DNA from: Mucilaginibacter sp. SJ
Lineage (GTDB): Bacteria > Bacteroidota > Bacteroidia > Sphingobacteriales > Sphingobacteriaceae
Assembly (NCBI RefSeq): GCF_028993635.1
Contig: NZ_CP118631.1
Coordinates: 4,402,001 to 4,466,000 of the forward strand
Reading direction: 5' to 3'
Length of the DNA stretch: 64,000 bases
In this document: in pieces, positions 36,575 to 44,627 of the stretch
Layout: each line of letters begins with the position of its first letter
How positions within the stretch are numbered: the first letter of the stretch is position 1
Program-made: the position numbers and the translations under genes
Notes under the pieces: model-generated
What the model saw: only the letters and a program-made list of their open reading frames with translations
Databases searched by the model: none
Told to the model about the DNA's origin: nothing

Positions 36575-36957
36575 AACTGCACACTGTTATTTTATCGTTC
36601 CTGCTGTTTGCAGTTATCATAGCTGTGCCGCCATTGCTGTTAAGCAAATCAACCCATGGCGCCTGGCTCGATCCTCATTTCTGGATGATGTTTGCTTTTA
36701 TAACCGGGCTCACATTTATCACCATTGTTTCCATATTGATGGTAACCAAAATCAACAAGGAAATATATGCTCAAACCTTCCTCGGGGCAACCATGATCAA
36801 GCTTTTGATCTGCATGTTTTTTTGCCTGTTTTTTTTACTTAAAATCAAAGTAAATGGGGTGATATTTGTTGCGAATTTTTTTTACGTATATTTCTTTAAC
36901 CTCGCCTTTGAAATTTACGGTTTGTTACGTACCTTGCGCAACCAAAAATTAAAGTAA
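36571..36957 (+). CDS. ATP synthase operon membrane protein (subunit I-like)
   Basis: A 128-residue protein with four transmembrane helices. It starts with a TTG that overlaps the preceding TGA stop (TTGA), so translational coupling is likely. The position, length and four-helix topology match the AtpI-like proteins found upstream of atpB in Bacteroidota. The sequence has no catalytic motif. Confidence 0.75.
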   Translation: MKLHTVILSFLLFAVIIAVPPLLLSKSTHGAWLDPHFWMMFAFITGLTFITIVSILMVTKINKEIYAQTFLGATMIKLLICMFFCLFFLLKIKVNGVIFVANFFYVYFFNLAFEIYGLLRTLRNQKLK

Positions 36958-36971
36958 AAATCTCTCTGCTA

Positions 36972-38051
36972 ATGGATTTTAGCCATATTTTGAACTCAAA
37001 AAAAATTACCTTAAGCATCATTTTAGGCGTTTTTTCGCTGTTTGTAACGTTAAATGCTAACGCTGTACAAGAAAAAAATGAGTCATCAACAACTGTTGAA
37101 AGTAAAGAAAAGGAAAAATTTGACCCTAATGAAGCCATCCTTGAACACATTGCCGATTCGCACTATTTTCATATAGGTGGTAAGGTTGCTATTGGTTTGC
37201 CTGTTATACTTTATACAGATGGCGGACTGGAAGTATTTTCGGCTTCTGAATTTGAGCATGGTGAAAAAGCCCACCAGGGTAAATACCACAATTATGCTTT
37301 AGTTAAAGACAAAATTAAAGTTGTTGGCGCCGATGGTACAACCGTTGATGAAACCGCTAAGATTTTTGATCTGTCAATTACCCGCAACGTGTTTTCCATG
37401 TGGATGTCGGTAATATTGCTGATCATCATATTTGTTAGCGTAGCAGGCTCGTACAAAAAGCGCGCAGGTAAAGCGCCTAAAGGTTTGCAATCATTATTGG
37501 AGCCGCTTATCCTGTTTATCCGTGACGAAGTAGCATTGCCGAACATCGGTTACAAATACGCGCGCTTTATGCCGCTGCTGTTAACCATGTTCTTCTTTAT
37601 CCTGATCAATAACCTGATTGGTATGGTGCCGTTTTTTCCCGGAGGTTCAAACCTTACCGGTAATATTGCCGTAACCATGGTGCTTGCTGTTATTACCCTT
37701 ATCGTGGTTAATTTTAATGGTAACAAATACTATTGGAAACACATTTTTGCACCTGACGTTCCGTTTTGGCTTTACCCTATCATGTGGATAGTTGAGCTTG
37801 CCGGTATCATTTCAAAGCCTTTCGCGTTAATGGTGCGTTTGTTTGCAAACATCATGGCAGGCCACGTTATCGTATTGGCATTGATCTCTTTGATTTTTAT
37901 ATTCCAGACACTTTGGGTATCTCCGGTATCAATAGCTTTCGCTTTGTTTATCGATGTGCTTGAGTTGCTGGTAGCTTTCCTGCAAGCATTCATCTTTACA
38001 ATGCTTACCGCGTTGTTTATTGGCAGCGCTGTTGAGGAGCATCATCATTAA
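36972..38051 (+). CDS. atpB: ATP synthase Fo subunit a
   Basis: A 359-residue protein, longer than the usual 230-270 because of an N-terminal signal-like helix plus a His-rich periplasmic region (to about 130) typical of Bacteroidota. The proton-path helix has the essential Arg in FALMVRLFANIMAGH. It forms the half-channels against the c-ring in the inner membrane. Confidence 0.97.
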   Translation: MDFSHILNSKKITLSIILGVFSLFVTLNANAVQEKNESSTTVESKEKEKFDPNEAILEHIADSHYFHIGGKVAIGLPVILYTDGGLEVFSASEFEHGEKAHQGKYHNYALVKDKIKVVGADGTTVDETAKIFDLSITRNVFSMWMSVILLIIIFVSVAGSYKKRAGKAPKGLQSLLEPLILFIRDEVALPNIGYKYARFMPLLLTMFFFILINNLIGMVPFFPGGSNLTGNIAVTMVLAVITLIVVNFNGNKYYWKHIFAPDVPFWLYPIMWIVELAGIISKPFALMVRLFANIMAGHVIVLALISLIFIFQTLWVSPVSIAFALFIDVLELLVAFLQAFIFTMLTALFIGSAVEEHHH

Positions 38052-38098
38052 TAATTTGTAATTAATAATAACACTATATTCATTTAAATTTAAAAACA

Positions 38099-38308
38099 AT
38101 GGTTGGAAGTATTGCTGCATTAGGTGCAGGTTTAGCAGTTATCGGTGCTGGTATTGGTATCGGTCAAATCGGTGGTAAAGCGATGGAAGGTATCTCTCGT
38201 CAGCCGGAAGCTGCTTCAAAAATTCAGACTGCCATGATCATCGCTGCTGCACTTGTTGAAGGTGTTGCTCTTTTCGGTGTGATCGTTGCGCTTTTGGGTA
38301 ACAAATAA
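38099..38308 (+). CDS. atpE: ATP synthase Fo subunit c
   Basis: A 69-residue hairpin of two Gly/Ala-rich helices joined by the polar loop SRQPEA. The ion-binding Glu54 (ALVEGVAL) is followed by Gly rather than Ser/Thr, which favours protons over Na+. A stable hairpin follows the gene. Confidence 0.97.
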   Translation: MVGSIAALGAGLAVIGAGIGIGQIGGKAMEGISRQPEAASKIQTAMIIAAALVEGVALFGVIVALLGNK

Positions 38309-38325
38309 TTTTACCCGAAAAAAAT

Positions 38326-38366
38326 AAAAACCGGGTGGTGTAACGGTTGGTTACACACCGGTTTTT
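38326..38366 (+). terminator. Terminator-like hairpin inside the atp operon
   Basis: Arms 38326-38344 and 38350-38366 (aaaaaccgg... / ...ccggttttt) pair with a 2-base bulge and a 5-base loop, ending in TTTTT. It lies between atpE and atpF, so it may act as a partial terminator or protect the atpE mRNA end. Confidence 0.7.
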
Positions 38367-38418
38367 ACTTGAATGAATAATGTTAATTAGAACTATAGTC
38401 ACAACAATAATATAAAAG

Positions 38419-38910
38419 ATGGATTTAGTAATGCCTGATTGGGGTTTGGTTGTATGGACATCCGTAACCTTTTTATTCTTACTTATTTTACTGAGGGCAT
38501 TTGCCTGGAAACCGATCATGGCCGCCATTGGCGATCGTGAGCGTTCAATTGAAGATGCGTTATTGAAAGCAGAAGCTGCCAAAGAGGAAATGAGCCGTTT
38601 AACCAATGAAAACGAATCATTGATTAAACAAGCCCGGGCCGAACGTGACCTGATCCTGTCTGAAGCCCGCAAAGCTAAAGAGCAAATCGTATCTGATGCT
38701 AAAGAAGCTGCACATAAAGAAGGTGCACGTATGATTGAGCTTGCCCGTGTTGAAATCAACAACCAAAAAGCTATTGCTTTGGCTGATGTTAAAAACCAGG
38801 TAGCTACTTTATCTTTAGAGATTGCTGAGAAGATCCTTCGCAAGCAATTTGAAGATCAGCAGCAACAAGACGAATTGGTTAGCCAATTATTGAAAGAAGT
38901 GAAGTTATAA
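38419..38910 (+). CDS. atpF: ATP synthase Fo subunit b
   Basis: A 163-residue protein: one N-terminal transmembrane helix (about 9-28) and a long charged coiled coil forming the peripheral stalk. The conserved FAWKPI follows the helix. A 113-base spacer with word repeats precedes atpH. Confidence 0.96.
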   Translation: MDLVMPDWGLVVWTSVTFLFLLILLRAFAWKPIMAAIGDRERSIEDALLKAEAAKEEMSRLTNENESLIKQARAERDLILSEARKAKEQIVSDAKEAAHKEGARMIELARVEINNQKAIALADVKNQVATLSLEIAEKILRKQFEDQQQQDELVSQLLKEVKL

Positions 38911-39015
38911 GAATTCGGATTTGGGATTTCGGATTTATTCCGGTATCCGCTAACCAGTTTAAATTCCGAAATTGAATATAAAAATTCCGAAATCGAAAAT
39001 TCGAAATCCGAAATT
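38911..39015. repeat. Word palindrome (atttcgg vocabulary) between atpF and atpH
   Basis: attcggatttgggatttcgg words (38913-38936) are answered by several ccgaaat words (38963-39015). The best arm pair is 11/11, 38926-38936 and 39004-39014. Same vocabulary as 10574-10671. Confidence 0.85.
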
Positions 39016-39023
39016 AGAAAGAA

Positions 39024-39566
39024 ATGTCAGAAATAACAGTAGCATCGAGATACGCCAAATCACTTATCGATCTTGCGCAGGAACAAAACATTGTTGATGC
39101 GGTGAAGGCAGATATGGATCTTTTTTTACATACTTTAAAAGGAAGTTCTGAACTGGCCGCTGTTTTGGCTAACCCTATTATTTCACAAGCTAAAAAGATC
39201 AATGTTCTTGAAGCTGTGTTTGGTGATAAGGTAAATAAAGCCAGCATTATGTTTTTTAAGCTGATGATAAATAAAGGTCGTGGCGAGGTTTTGTATTTTA
39301 CTGCCCAGGAATATATCAACCTTTTCAATATTAAAAGGAATATTACCAAGGCTAAAGTTACATCAGCTACAGCATTATCTGATGCCAATAAAAAGACGCT
39401 GGTAGATGAATTGCAAAAAGCTATTGGTGGCACTGTAGTGCTATATACTAAGATTGATCCGTCATTGATTGGCGGATTTGTGCTTAACGTAGGCGACAGG
39501 CAGGTTGATACCAGCATTGCTGCAAGCCTTAAGAAAATGAAAAAAGAATTTGCTGCAAAGGCATAA
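39024..39566 (+). CDS. atpH: ATP synthase F1 subunit delta
   Basis: A 180-residue protein. It joins the F1 head to the peripheral stalk. ASRYAKSLIDLAQEQ at the N-terminus and the C-terminal signature IGGFVLNVGDRQVDTSI are family-typical. It lies 42 bases before atpA. Confidence 0.96.
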   Translation: MSEITVASRYAKSLIDLAQEQNIVDAVKADMDLFLHTLKGSSELAAVLANPIISQAKKINVLEAVFGDKVNKASIMFFKLMINKGRGEVLYFTAQEYINLFNIKRNITKAKVTSATALSDANKKTLVDELQKAIGGTVVLYTKIDPSLIGGFVLNVGDRQVDTSIAASLKKMKKEFAAKA

Positions 39567-39608
39567 TTAATAAGTATTAAAAGTAAAACTCTAAATAAAT
39601 TTTAAACA

Positions 39609-41183
39609 ATGGTAGAGGTAAGACCAGACGAAGTATCAGCAATTTTGCGTCAGCAGTTGGCCGGCTTCAAGTCAGAATCTGAATTAGAAGAAGTGGGTAC
39701 TGTACTCCAGGTGGGTGACGGTATCGCACGCGTTTATGGATTAACTAAAGTACAGTCGGGTGAGTTGGTTGAGTTTGGCACAGGATTGCAAGGCATCGTA
39801 CTTAACCTTGAAGAAGATAACGTGGGTGTGGTATTGTTAGGTAAATCTGACGATATTAAAGAAGGTGATACCGTTAAACGTACCAACAGGATTGCATCAA
39901 TCAACGTAGGCGAAGGTATGCTTGGCCGTGTTGTTGATACCTTGGGTGCACCTATCGATGGTAAAGGGCCAATTACAGGTCAAACTTACGAGATGCCGCT
40001 TGAGCGTAAAGCTCCGGGTGTAATCTACCGTCAGCCGGTAACCGAGCCATTACAAACCGGTATCAAAGCTATCGACGCGATGATCCCTATCGGTCGTGGC
40101 CAGCGTGAGTTGGTTATCGGTGACCGTCAAACAGGTAAAACTGCGGTTTGTATCGATACCATCATCAATCAAAAAGAATTTTATGATGCAGGTAAACCTG
40201 TAATCTGTATATATGTAGCTTGCGGACAAAAAGCATCAACTGTTGCTAACATCGTTCGTACGCTTGAAGAGAATGGCGCTATGCCTTACTCTATCGTAGT
40301 TGCTGCTAACGCTTCAGACTCTGCTACCATGCAGTTCTTTGCTCCGTTTGCAGGTGCAGCTATCGGCGAGTACTTCCGTGATACAGGCCGTCCGGCTTTG
40401 ATCATCTATGATGACTTGTCAAAACAAGCTGTTGCTTACCGTGAGGTTTCCTTGTTGTTACGTCGTCCACCGGGCCGTGAGGCTTACCCGGGTGACGTAT
40501 TTTACCTGCACAGCCGTTTATTAGAGCGTGCCGCTAAAATCAACTCAAATGATTCTATCGCGCAGCAAATGAACGACCTTCCTGAGTCTATCAAAGGCAT
40601 CGTTAAAGGTGGTGGTTCATTAACAGCACTTCCAATCATTGAAACACAAGCTGGTGACGTATCTGCATACATCCCAACCAACGTAATCTCGATCACTGAC
40701 GGTCAGATCTTCCTGGAGTCTAACTTGTTCAACGCGGGTGTTCGTCCGGCTATCAACGTAGGTATCTCTGTATCACGTGTAGGTGGTAACGCGCAGATCA
40801 AATCAATGAAGAAAGTTGCCGGTACTTTGAAACTTGACCAGGCTCAGTTCCGTGAGCTTGAGGCTTTCTCAAAATTTGGTTCTGACCTTGACGCTTCAAC
40901 CAAAAACGTGTTGGATAAAGGTATCCGTAACGTAGAGATCCTGAAACAAGGTCAATACTCACCGGTAACTGTAGAGAAACAGGTTGCTATCATTTACTTA
41001 GGTACTAAAAACTTAATGCGTAACGTGCCGGTAAATAAAGTAAGGGAATTCGAAACCGAATTTACCGATCAGTTAGAAGTTCGTCACCCTGAAGTTTTAG
41101 CTGCCCTTAAAGCAGGTAAATTTGACGACCAGCTTACCGGCGTACTGGAAACAGTAGCTAAAGAGCTGTCAGCAAGGTATTAA
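39609..41183 (+). CDS. atpA: ATP synthase F1 subunit alpha
   Basis: A 524-residue non-catalytic nucleotide-binding subunit. The P-loop is GDRQTGKTA (about 172), followed by LIIYDDLSKQA and the ISVSRVGGNAQ arginine-finger region. Codon use is unusually uniform, as expected for a highly expressed gene. A 145-base word-repeat spacer separates it from atpG. Confidence 0.98.
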   Translation: MVEVRPDEVSAILRQQLAGFKSESELEEVGTVLQVGDGIARVYGLTKVQSGELVEFGTGLQGIVLNLEEDNVGVVLLGKSDDIKEGDTVKRTNRIASINVGEGMLGRVVDTLGAPIDGKGPITGQTYEMPLERKAPGVIYRQPVTEPLQTGIKAIDAMIPIGRGQRELVIGDRQTGKTAVCIDTIINQKEFYDAGKPVICIYVACGQKASTVANIVRTLEENGAMPYSIVVAANASDSATMQFFAPFAGAAIGEYFRDTGRPALIIYDDLSKQAVAYREVSLLLRRPPGREAYPGDVFYLHSRLLERAAKINSNDSIAQQMNDLPESIKGIVKGGGSLTALPIIETQAGDVSAYIPTNVISITDGQIFLESNLFNAGVRPAINVGISVSRVGGNAQIKSMKKVAGTLKLDQAQFRELEAFSKFGSDLDASTKNVLDKGIRNVEILKQGQYSPVTVEKQVAIIYLGTKNLMRNVPVNKVREFETEFTDQLEVRHPEVLAALKAGKFDDQLTGVLETVAKELSARY

Positions 41184-41187
41184 TTTT

Positions 41188-41322
41188 AGATATGAGATGT
41201 TAGATGTGAGATTTGAGACTTTTCTCTTTCCCGCATCTGACATCATTATAAATTAGATAAACAGATTGAAAGTGCAGATGTGAGGCTATCTCAAATCTCA
41301 TATCTCAAATCTCACATCTCAA
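41188..41322. repeat. Word palindrome (gagat vocabulary) between atpA and atpG
   Basis: agatatgagatgttagatgtg words (41188-41218) are answered by tctcaaatctcatatct words (41289-41322). The best arms are 17/17 bases, 41202-41218 and 41303-41319. Confidence 0.88.
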
Positions 41323-41328
41323 TAAAGA

Positions 41329-42216
41329 ATGGCTAATTTAAAAGAAGTAAGAAACAGGATCAAGTCTGTATCATCAACCCAGCAGATCACCAAGGCTATG
41401 AAAATGGTTTCGGCTGCTAAGTTGAAACGTGCTACCAACGCTATTATTCAGCTGCGCCCTTACGCAAGTAAGTTGAAGGACCTGCTGGCTAACTTATCTG
41501 CAAGTTTGGAGGATAACACTTCTCCATACCTTCAGGAGCGTGAGCCGGTACGTGTATTGGTAGTTGTGGTATCATCAAACCGTGGTTTGGCCGGCGCTTT
41601 CAATACTAACGTTATTAAAACTGCCAATAATCTTATTGCCGAAAAATATCCTAAGCAACTTGCTGCCGGTAACGTATCTATCGTTGCCATCGGTAAAAAA
41701 GCCCAGGAGTTTTATCAAAGGCGTAAGTATAACGTAATTGGTAATAACAATGACCTGTACTCGGACCTTAACTTCGAAAACGCTTCAAAAATTACCGAAG
41801 CTATTATGCAGGGCTTTGTTAACGGCGATTATGACCGTGTGGAGCTGGTGTATAACCACTTCCGTAACGCGGCTGTACAATACCTGATCACTGAACAGTT
41901 ATTGCCAGTGCCAAAAGCCGAAAAGAAAGAGGAAGTAAAAGCAGCTAATGTTGATTATATCCTTGAGCCATCACAACAGGAAATTGTTGAGCAACTGATC
42001 CCTAAAAATATCAAGATTCAACTTTACCGCGCTGTATTGGATTCAAACGCATCTGAACATGGTGCCCGTATGACAGCGATGGATAAAGCAACCGAAAATG
42101 CAGGTGAGCTTTTGAAATCATTGAAACTTTCATACAACCAGGCCCGTCAGGCAGCCATCACTACCGAGCTTACCGAGATCGTGAGCGGTGCTGCAGCCCT
42201 TTCAGGCGGTAACTAA
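41329..42216 (+). CDS. atpG: ATP synthase F1 subunit gamma
   Basis: A 295-residue central-stalk subunit. ANLKEVRNRIKSVSSTQQIT at the N-terminus and RQAAITTELTEIVSGAAAL at the C-terminus form the rotor coiled coil. It is the last gene of this operon. atpD and atpC are not in the window, in line with their separate location in many Bacteroidota. Confidence 0.97.
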   Translation: MANLKEVRNRIKSVSSTQQITKAMKMVSAAKLKRATNAIIQLRPYASKLKDLLANLSASLEDNTSPYLQEREPVRVLVVVVSSNRGLAGAFNTNVIKTANNLIAEKYPKQLAAGNVSIVAIGKKAQEFYQRRKYNVIGNNNDLYSDLNFENASKITEAIMQGFVNGDYDRVELVYNHFRNAAVQYLITEQLLPVPKAEKKEEVKAANVDYILEPSQQEIVEQLIPKNIKIQLYRAVLDSNASEHGARMTAMDKATENAGELLKSLKLSYNQARQAAITTELTEIVSGAAALSGGN

Positions 42217-42238
42217 GTTTAAGAGTACTTTTATATAG

Positions 42239-42270
42239 AAAAGGCTTTCCGGAAGGAGAGCCTTTTTGGG
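42239..42270 (+). terminator. Terminator of the atp operon
   Basis: Twelve-base arms (aaaaggctttcc 42239-42250, 42255-42266, one wobble), GGAA loop, T-run at the end. Confidence 0.88.
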
Positions 42271-42297
42271 TTTTGATATTTTAGAGTTAAATTTGAA

Positions 42298-42339
42298 ACT
42301 GGTCGAAGTTTAGCGATAGCGTAACTTCGTCCTAAAATG
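42298..42339. repeat. Left inverted repeat of the RAYT cassette
   Basis: 42 bases matching the reverse complement of 42953-42994 with one mismatch. The repeat is itself a hairpin: gtcgaagtt and aacttcg arms around a short centre. Confidence 0.92.
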
Positions 42340-42390
42340 AAGCAAGCATTCTGCTTGCGAAACCCAATACCTAAATTTATATTCGTATCG

Positions 42391-42942
42391 ATGGGCCGTA
42401 AATACGTTTTTCACGAACACGATCAACTTTATTTTGTAAGCTTTGCTACGGTAAATTGGATCGATGTTTTTGTACGGCGAATTTATTGCGATATTGTAGT
42501 AGACAGCCTTAAATATTGCATCGAAAATAAAGGCTTGGAGTTGTATGCGTGGTGTATCATGTCCAGCCACGTGCACCTGATCATAAGCACAGAAAAAGGC
42601 AACCTGTCAAATATAATGCGCGACCTAAAAAGGCACACTTCTAAAGCTATTTTAAAAGCGGTTGCCGAAAATCCGCAAGAGAGTAGACGCGAATGGTTAT
42701 TATGGATGTTTGAAAGAGCTGGAATACATAATGCCAATAATGAACATTATCAATTTTGGCAACAAAATAATCATCCTATTGAATTATCTACTCAGCAAAT
42801 GATAACGCAGCGATTAGATTATGTGCATAATAATCCGGTTGAATCCGGTGCGGTTGATTATCCTCCAAATTATTTGTATAGTAGTGCGAAAGATTATTAT
42901 TTGGATGAAGAGGGAGTACTGCCTGTTATAAAGTTAAGCTGA
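42391..42942 (+). CDS. REP-associated tyrosine transposase (RAYT, Y1_Tnp/IS200-like)
   Basis: About 183 residues from the ATG at 42391. An upstream ATG lies inside the flanking repeat. HUH motif SSHVHLI (His-Val-His) and catalytic-type Tyr in RLDYVHNNPVE are both present, so it looks intact. RAYTs are domesticated IS200/IS605 relatives that process and spread REP hairpins. The flanking 42-base hairpins fit such a substrate. It sits downstream of the atp operon terminator. Confidence 0.9.
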   Translation: MGRKYVFHEHDQLYFVSFATVNWIDVFVRRIYCDIVVDSLKYCIENKGLELYAWCIMSSHVHLIISTEKGNLSNIMRDLKRHTSKAILKAVAENPQESRREWLLWMFERAGIHNANNEHYQFWQQNNHPIELSTQQMITQRLDYVHNNPVESGAVDYPPNYLYSSAKDYYLDEEGVLPVIKLS

Positions 42943-42952
42943 AAGCTTAACA

Positions 42953-42994
42953 CATTTTAGGTCGAAGTTACGCTATCGCTAAACTTCGACCAGT
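42953..42994. repeat. Right inverted repeat of the RAYT cassette
   Basis: Mirror of 42298-42339 (41 of 42 bases). It begins 11 bases after the RAYT stop. Confidence 0.92.
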
Positions 42995-43150
42995 ACTGAA
43001 TTGCTGTTAGGCCTGGCAAACATTTGGGTATTTATAGTGCTGCCGGCAGTTTTATAGGTGCTCTACCGCTATTATAAGCGTAAACACCCAACCTGGTTCG
43101 CCGGCGGCATAAAATCATAAAAACTTTATAGCTTTTTCGGTAAACATTTC

Positions 43151-43158
43151 TATTTTTG
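43151..43158 (+). promoter_or_regulatory. Putative -7 element of the small membrane protein gene
   Basis: TATTTTTG fits TAnnTTTG, with 23 bases between it and the ATG at 43182. Confidence 0.45.
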
Positions 43159-43181
43159 CGCAAACATTAAAAATCGGTACC

Positions 43182-43379
43182 ATGGAATCAATGGAAAATG
43201 CTAACGCAGAAGGTCACTACAAATTATTAACTGTAGCTATAATTATCGGTATGGTAGGTGTTTACCTGCGTTTTGCCGGCGATGCCAATTCAGGCTTCAT
43301 GTATACTTCTATCTCGAATGTTATCATGATCATTGGTATCCTGATTGCTTTAAAATGCGTTTTCTCAATCATGAAGTAA
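43182..43379 (+). CDS. Small two-helix membrane protein
   Basis: A 65-residue protein with two transmembrane helices (about 14-31 and 42-63) and an acidic N-terminus. I do not recognise a family with a known function. It has its own probable promoter and a strong terminator, so it is likely a real, independently expressed gene. Confidence 0.75.
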   Translation: MESMENANAEGHYKLLTVAIIIGMVGVYLRFAGDANSGFMYTSISNVIMIIGILIALKCVFSIMK

Positions 43380-43403
43380 TCCCGCAACAGGGAAATTGAT
43401 ATT

Positions 43404-43436
43404 AAAAAAGCGCCTTCATTTTGAAAGCGCTTTTTT
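43404..43436. terminator. Bidirectional terminator
   Basis: Arms aaaaaagcgc 43404-43413 and 43427-43436, followed by T residues. It lies between the small membrane gene and convergent gldB. Confidence 0.88.
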
Positions 43437-43444
43437 TGTGCCTT

Positions 43445-44482
43445 TTATTTGGGGTGATATCCCGATTCGTTCAGGAGCTTTTGGGCATCTTTATCGGCCA
43501 TCAGCTGGGGTAGCGTTACGTCAGGGTGCTTGTCCATATATTTCCTTACTATCTGCCAGCCCGTCCACACAGCAAGTTTCGGCGCCGAATCATTCTTCTC
43601 GCCAAGGCCGGGGGTAAAAGGGGCTTCGGTGAGGTACTTTTGAATTTTCTGATAATCGGTTTCGTATAGCAGGTTTTGTTCTAAAAAGTACCCCCAGATC
43701 TTGCCTTCAAATTCATTGCACCATTTTAATTGCTCGGTAGTATACCGGATCTTGGTACTATCGGCCACATCAGGTAGTACCCTGTCCATAAAGTACATGA
43801 TCTTGCCGTTATAGATCATTTTATTAAGCAGGGCTTTATCATTGTCATCTTCCGGGAACATGTCCTCTCGTGCCATGCCTTCAACCACGCGGGGCGTAAT
43901 GTTATCAGGTGTAAACCATTTGGAAAGATAATGCGGAAAAGCATTGGTAAGCGAAGGATAAAAACGCGAATCCGTACCCAGAAACAAATCTATCCCGACG
44001 CCGAAGTAGCCATCACCAATGGTAGTTTGTGCCTGGAAACCAGAAATATAAGCATATACCCGCGGGAGAGGTTTTTGGGGGTAATAATATTTAATGTATT
44101 TAAAAGCTTCGGTAAGGCTGGCGTTCTGCCGGTCCATATTAGGGAAGGCGGCATCGGCGTCGTGCTTGAGGTCGTTATAGGCTTTGCCCGCAAACACCTC
44201 GCGGAGGGCTTTAAAATAGGTGGTATCCTTAGTACTACCAACCTGTAAAATGCGTTCGATAAAATCAGGGTAAAAACTGCCGTATTGTTTTTGCAGGTAG
44301 GAAGCTTGCAAGGTCATCGGTTTATTGTGCATTGCATCAAAATCATGATCAAACCGCTCAATTTTTACATTAACGTTGATATTGCTTACATCAATTTTTT
44401 TGTTGCGGGTACAGCTGCTTAATATCAGGCCGATGGAAAAAATTAAGTAAATTTGCTTTGCTATATACCGGGTAGGGTTCAT
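43445..44482 (-). CDS. gldB: Gliding motility lipoprotein GldB
   Basis: A 345-residue lipoprotein (lipobox LILSSC). The DUF2268-like region has IERFDHDFDAM and YISGFQAQTTIGDGYFGVGIDLFLG, as in GldB. It is known to be needed for gliding in Flavobacterium, but homologues occur in non-gliding Bacteroidota too. It is divergent from nadE, a linkage known in other members of the phylum. Confidence 0.9.
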   Translation of the reverse strand: MNPTRYIAKQIYLIFSIGLILSSCTRNKKIDVSNINVNVKIERFDHDFDAMHNKPMTLQASYLQKQYGSFYPDFIERILQVGSTKDTTYFKALREVFAGKAYNDLKHDADAAFPNMDRQNASLTEAFKYIKYYYPQKPLPRVYAYISGFQAQTTIGDGYFGVGIDLFLGTDSRFYPSLTNAFPHYLSKWFTPDNITPRVVEGMAREDMFPEDDNDKALLNKMIYNGKIMYFMDRVLPDVADSTKIRYTTEQLKWCNEFEGKIWGYFLEQNLLYETDYQKIQKYLTEAPFTPGLGEKNDSAPKLAVWTGWQIVRKYMDKHPDVTLPQLMADKDAQKLLNESGYHPK

Positions 44483-44551
44483 CTTTATCCTTTAAGGCAA
44501 AAGTAAATTTATTTGCATTAATGTTGCTACTATTGTTAAGTCAATAGTCGG

Positions 44552-44612
44552 TAGTCCTAAATCGAAAGTCTTATTTTTTGACTTTATACTAAAGACTTGC
44601 GACTTAAGACTA
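44552..44612. repeat. Word palindrome (agtcttaag vocabulary)
   Basis: tagtcctaaatcgaaagtctt (44552-44572) pairs imperfectly with aagacttgcgacttaagacta (44592-44612), 17 of 21 positions. It lies in the 145-base gap between gldB and nadE, upstream of nadE. Confidence 0.65.
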
Positions 44613-44627
44613 AAATATACATATACT

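Noticed and set aside
38238..38843. Long open frame antisense to atpF
   Set aside because: It lies wholly opposite conserved atpE/atpF sequence, has biased composition and no recognisable domain. It is a by-product of the sense codons.
39014..39517. Open frame antisense to atpH
   Set aside because: Mirror of a conserved gene, no start context or family match.
42337..42390. Earlier ATG for the RAYT gene
   Set aside because: It is inside the flanking inverted repeat. The later ATG starts right at the conserved Y1 domain.
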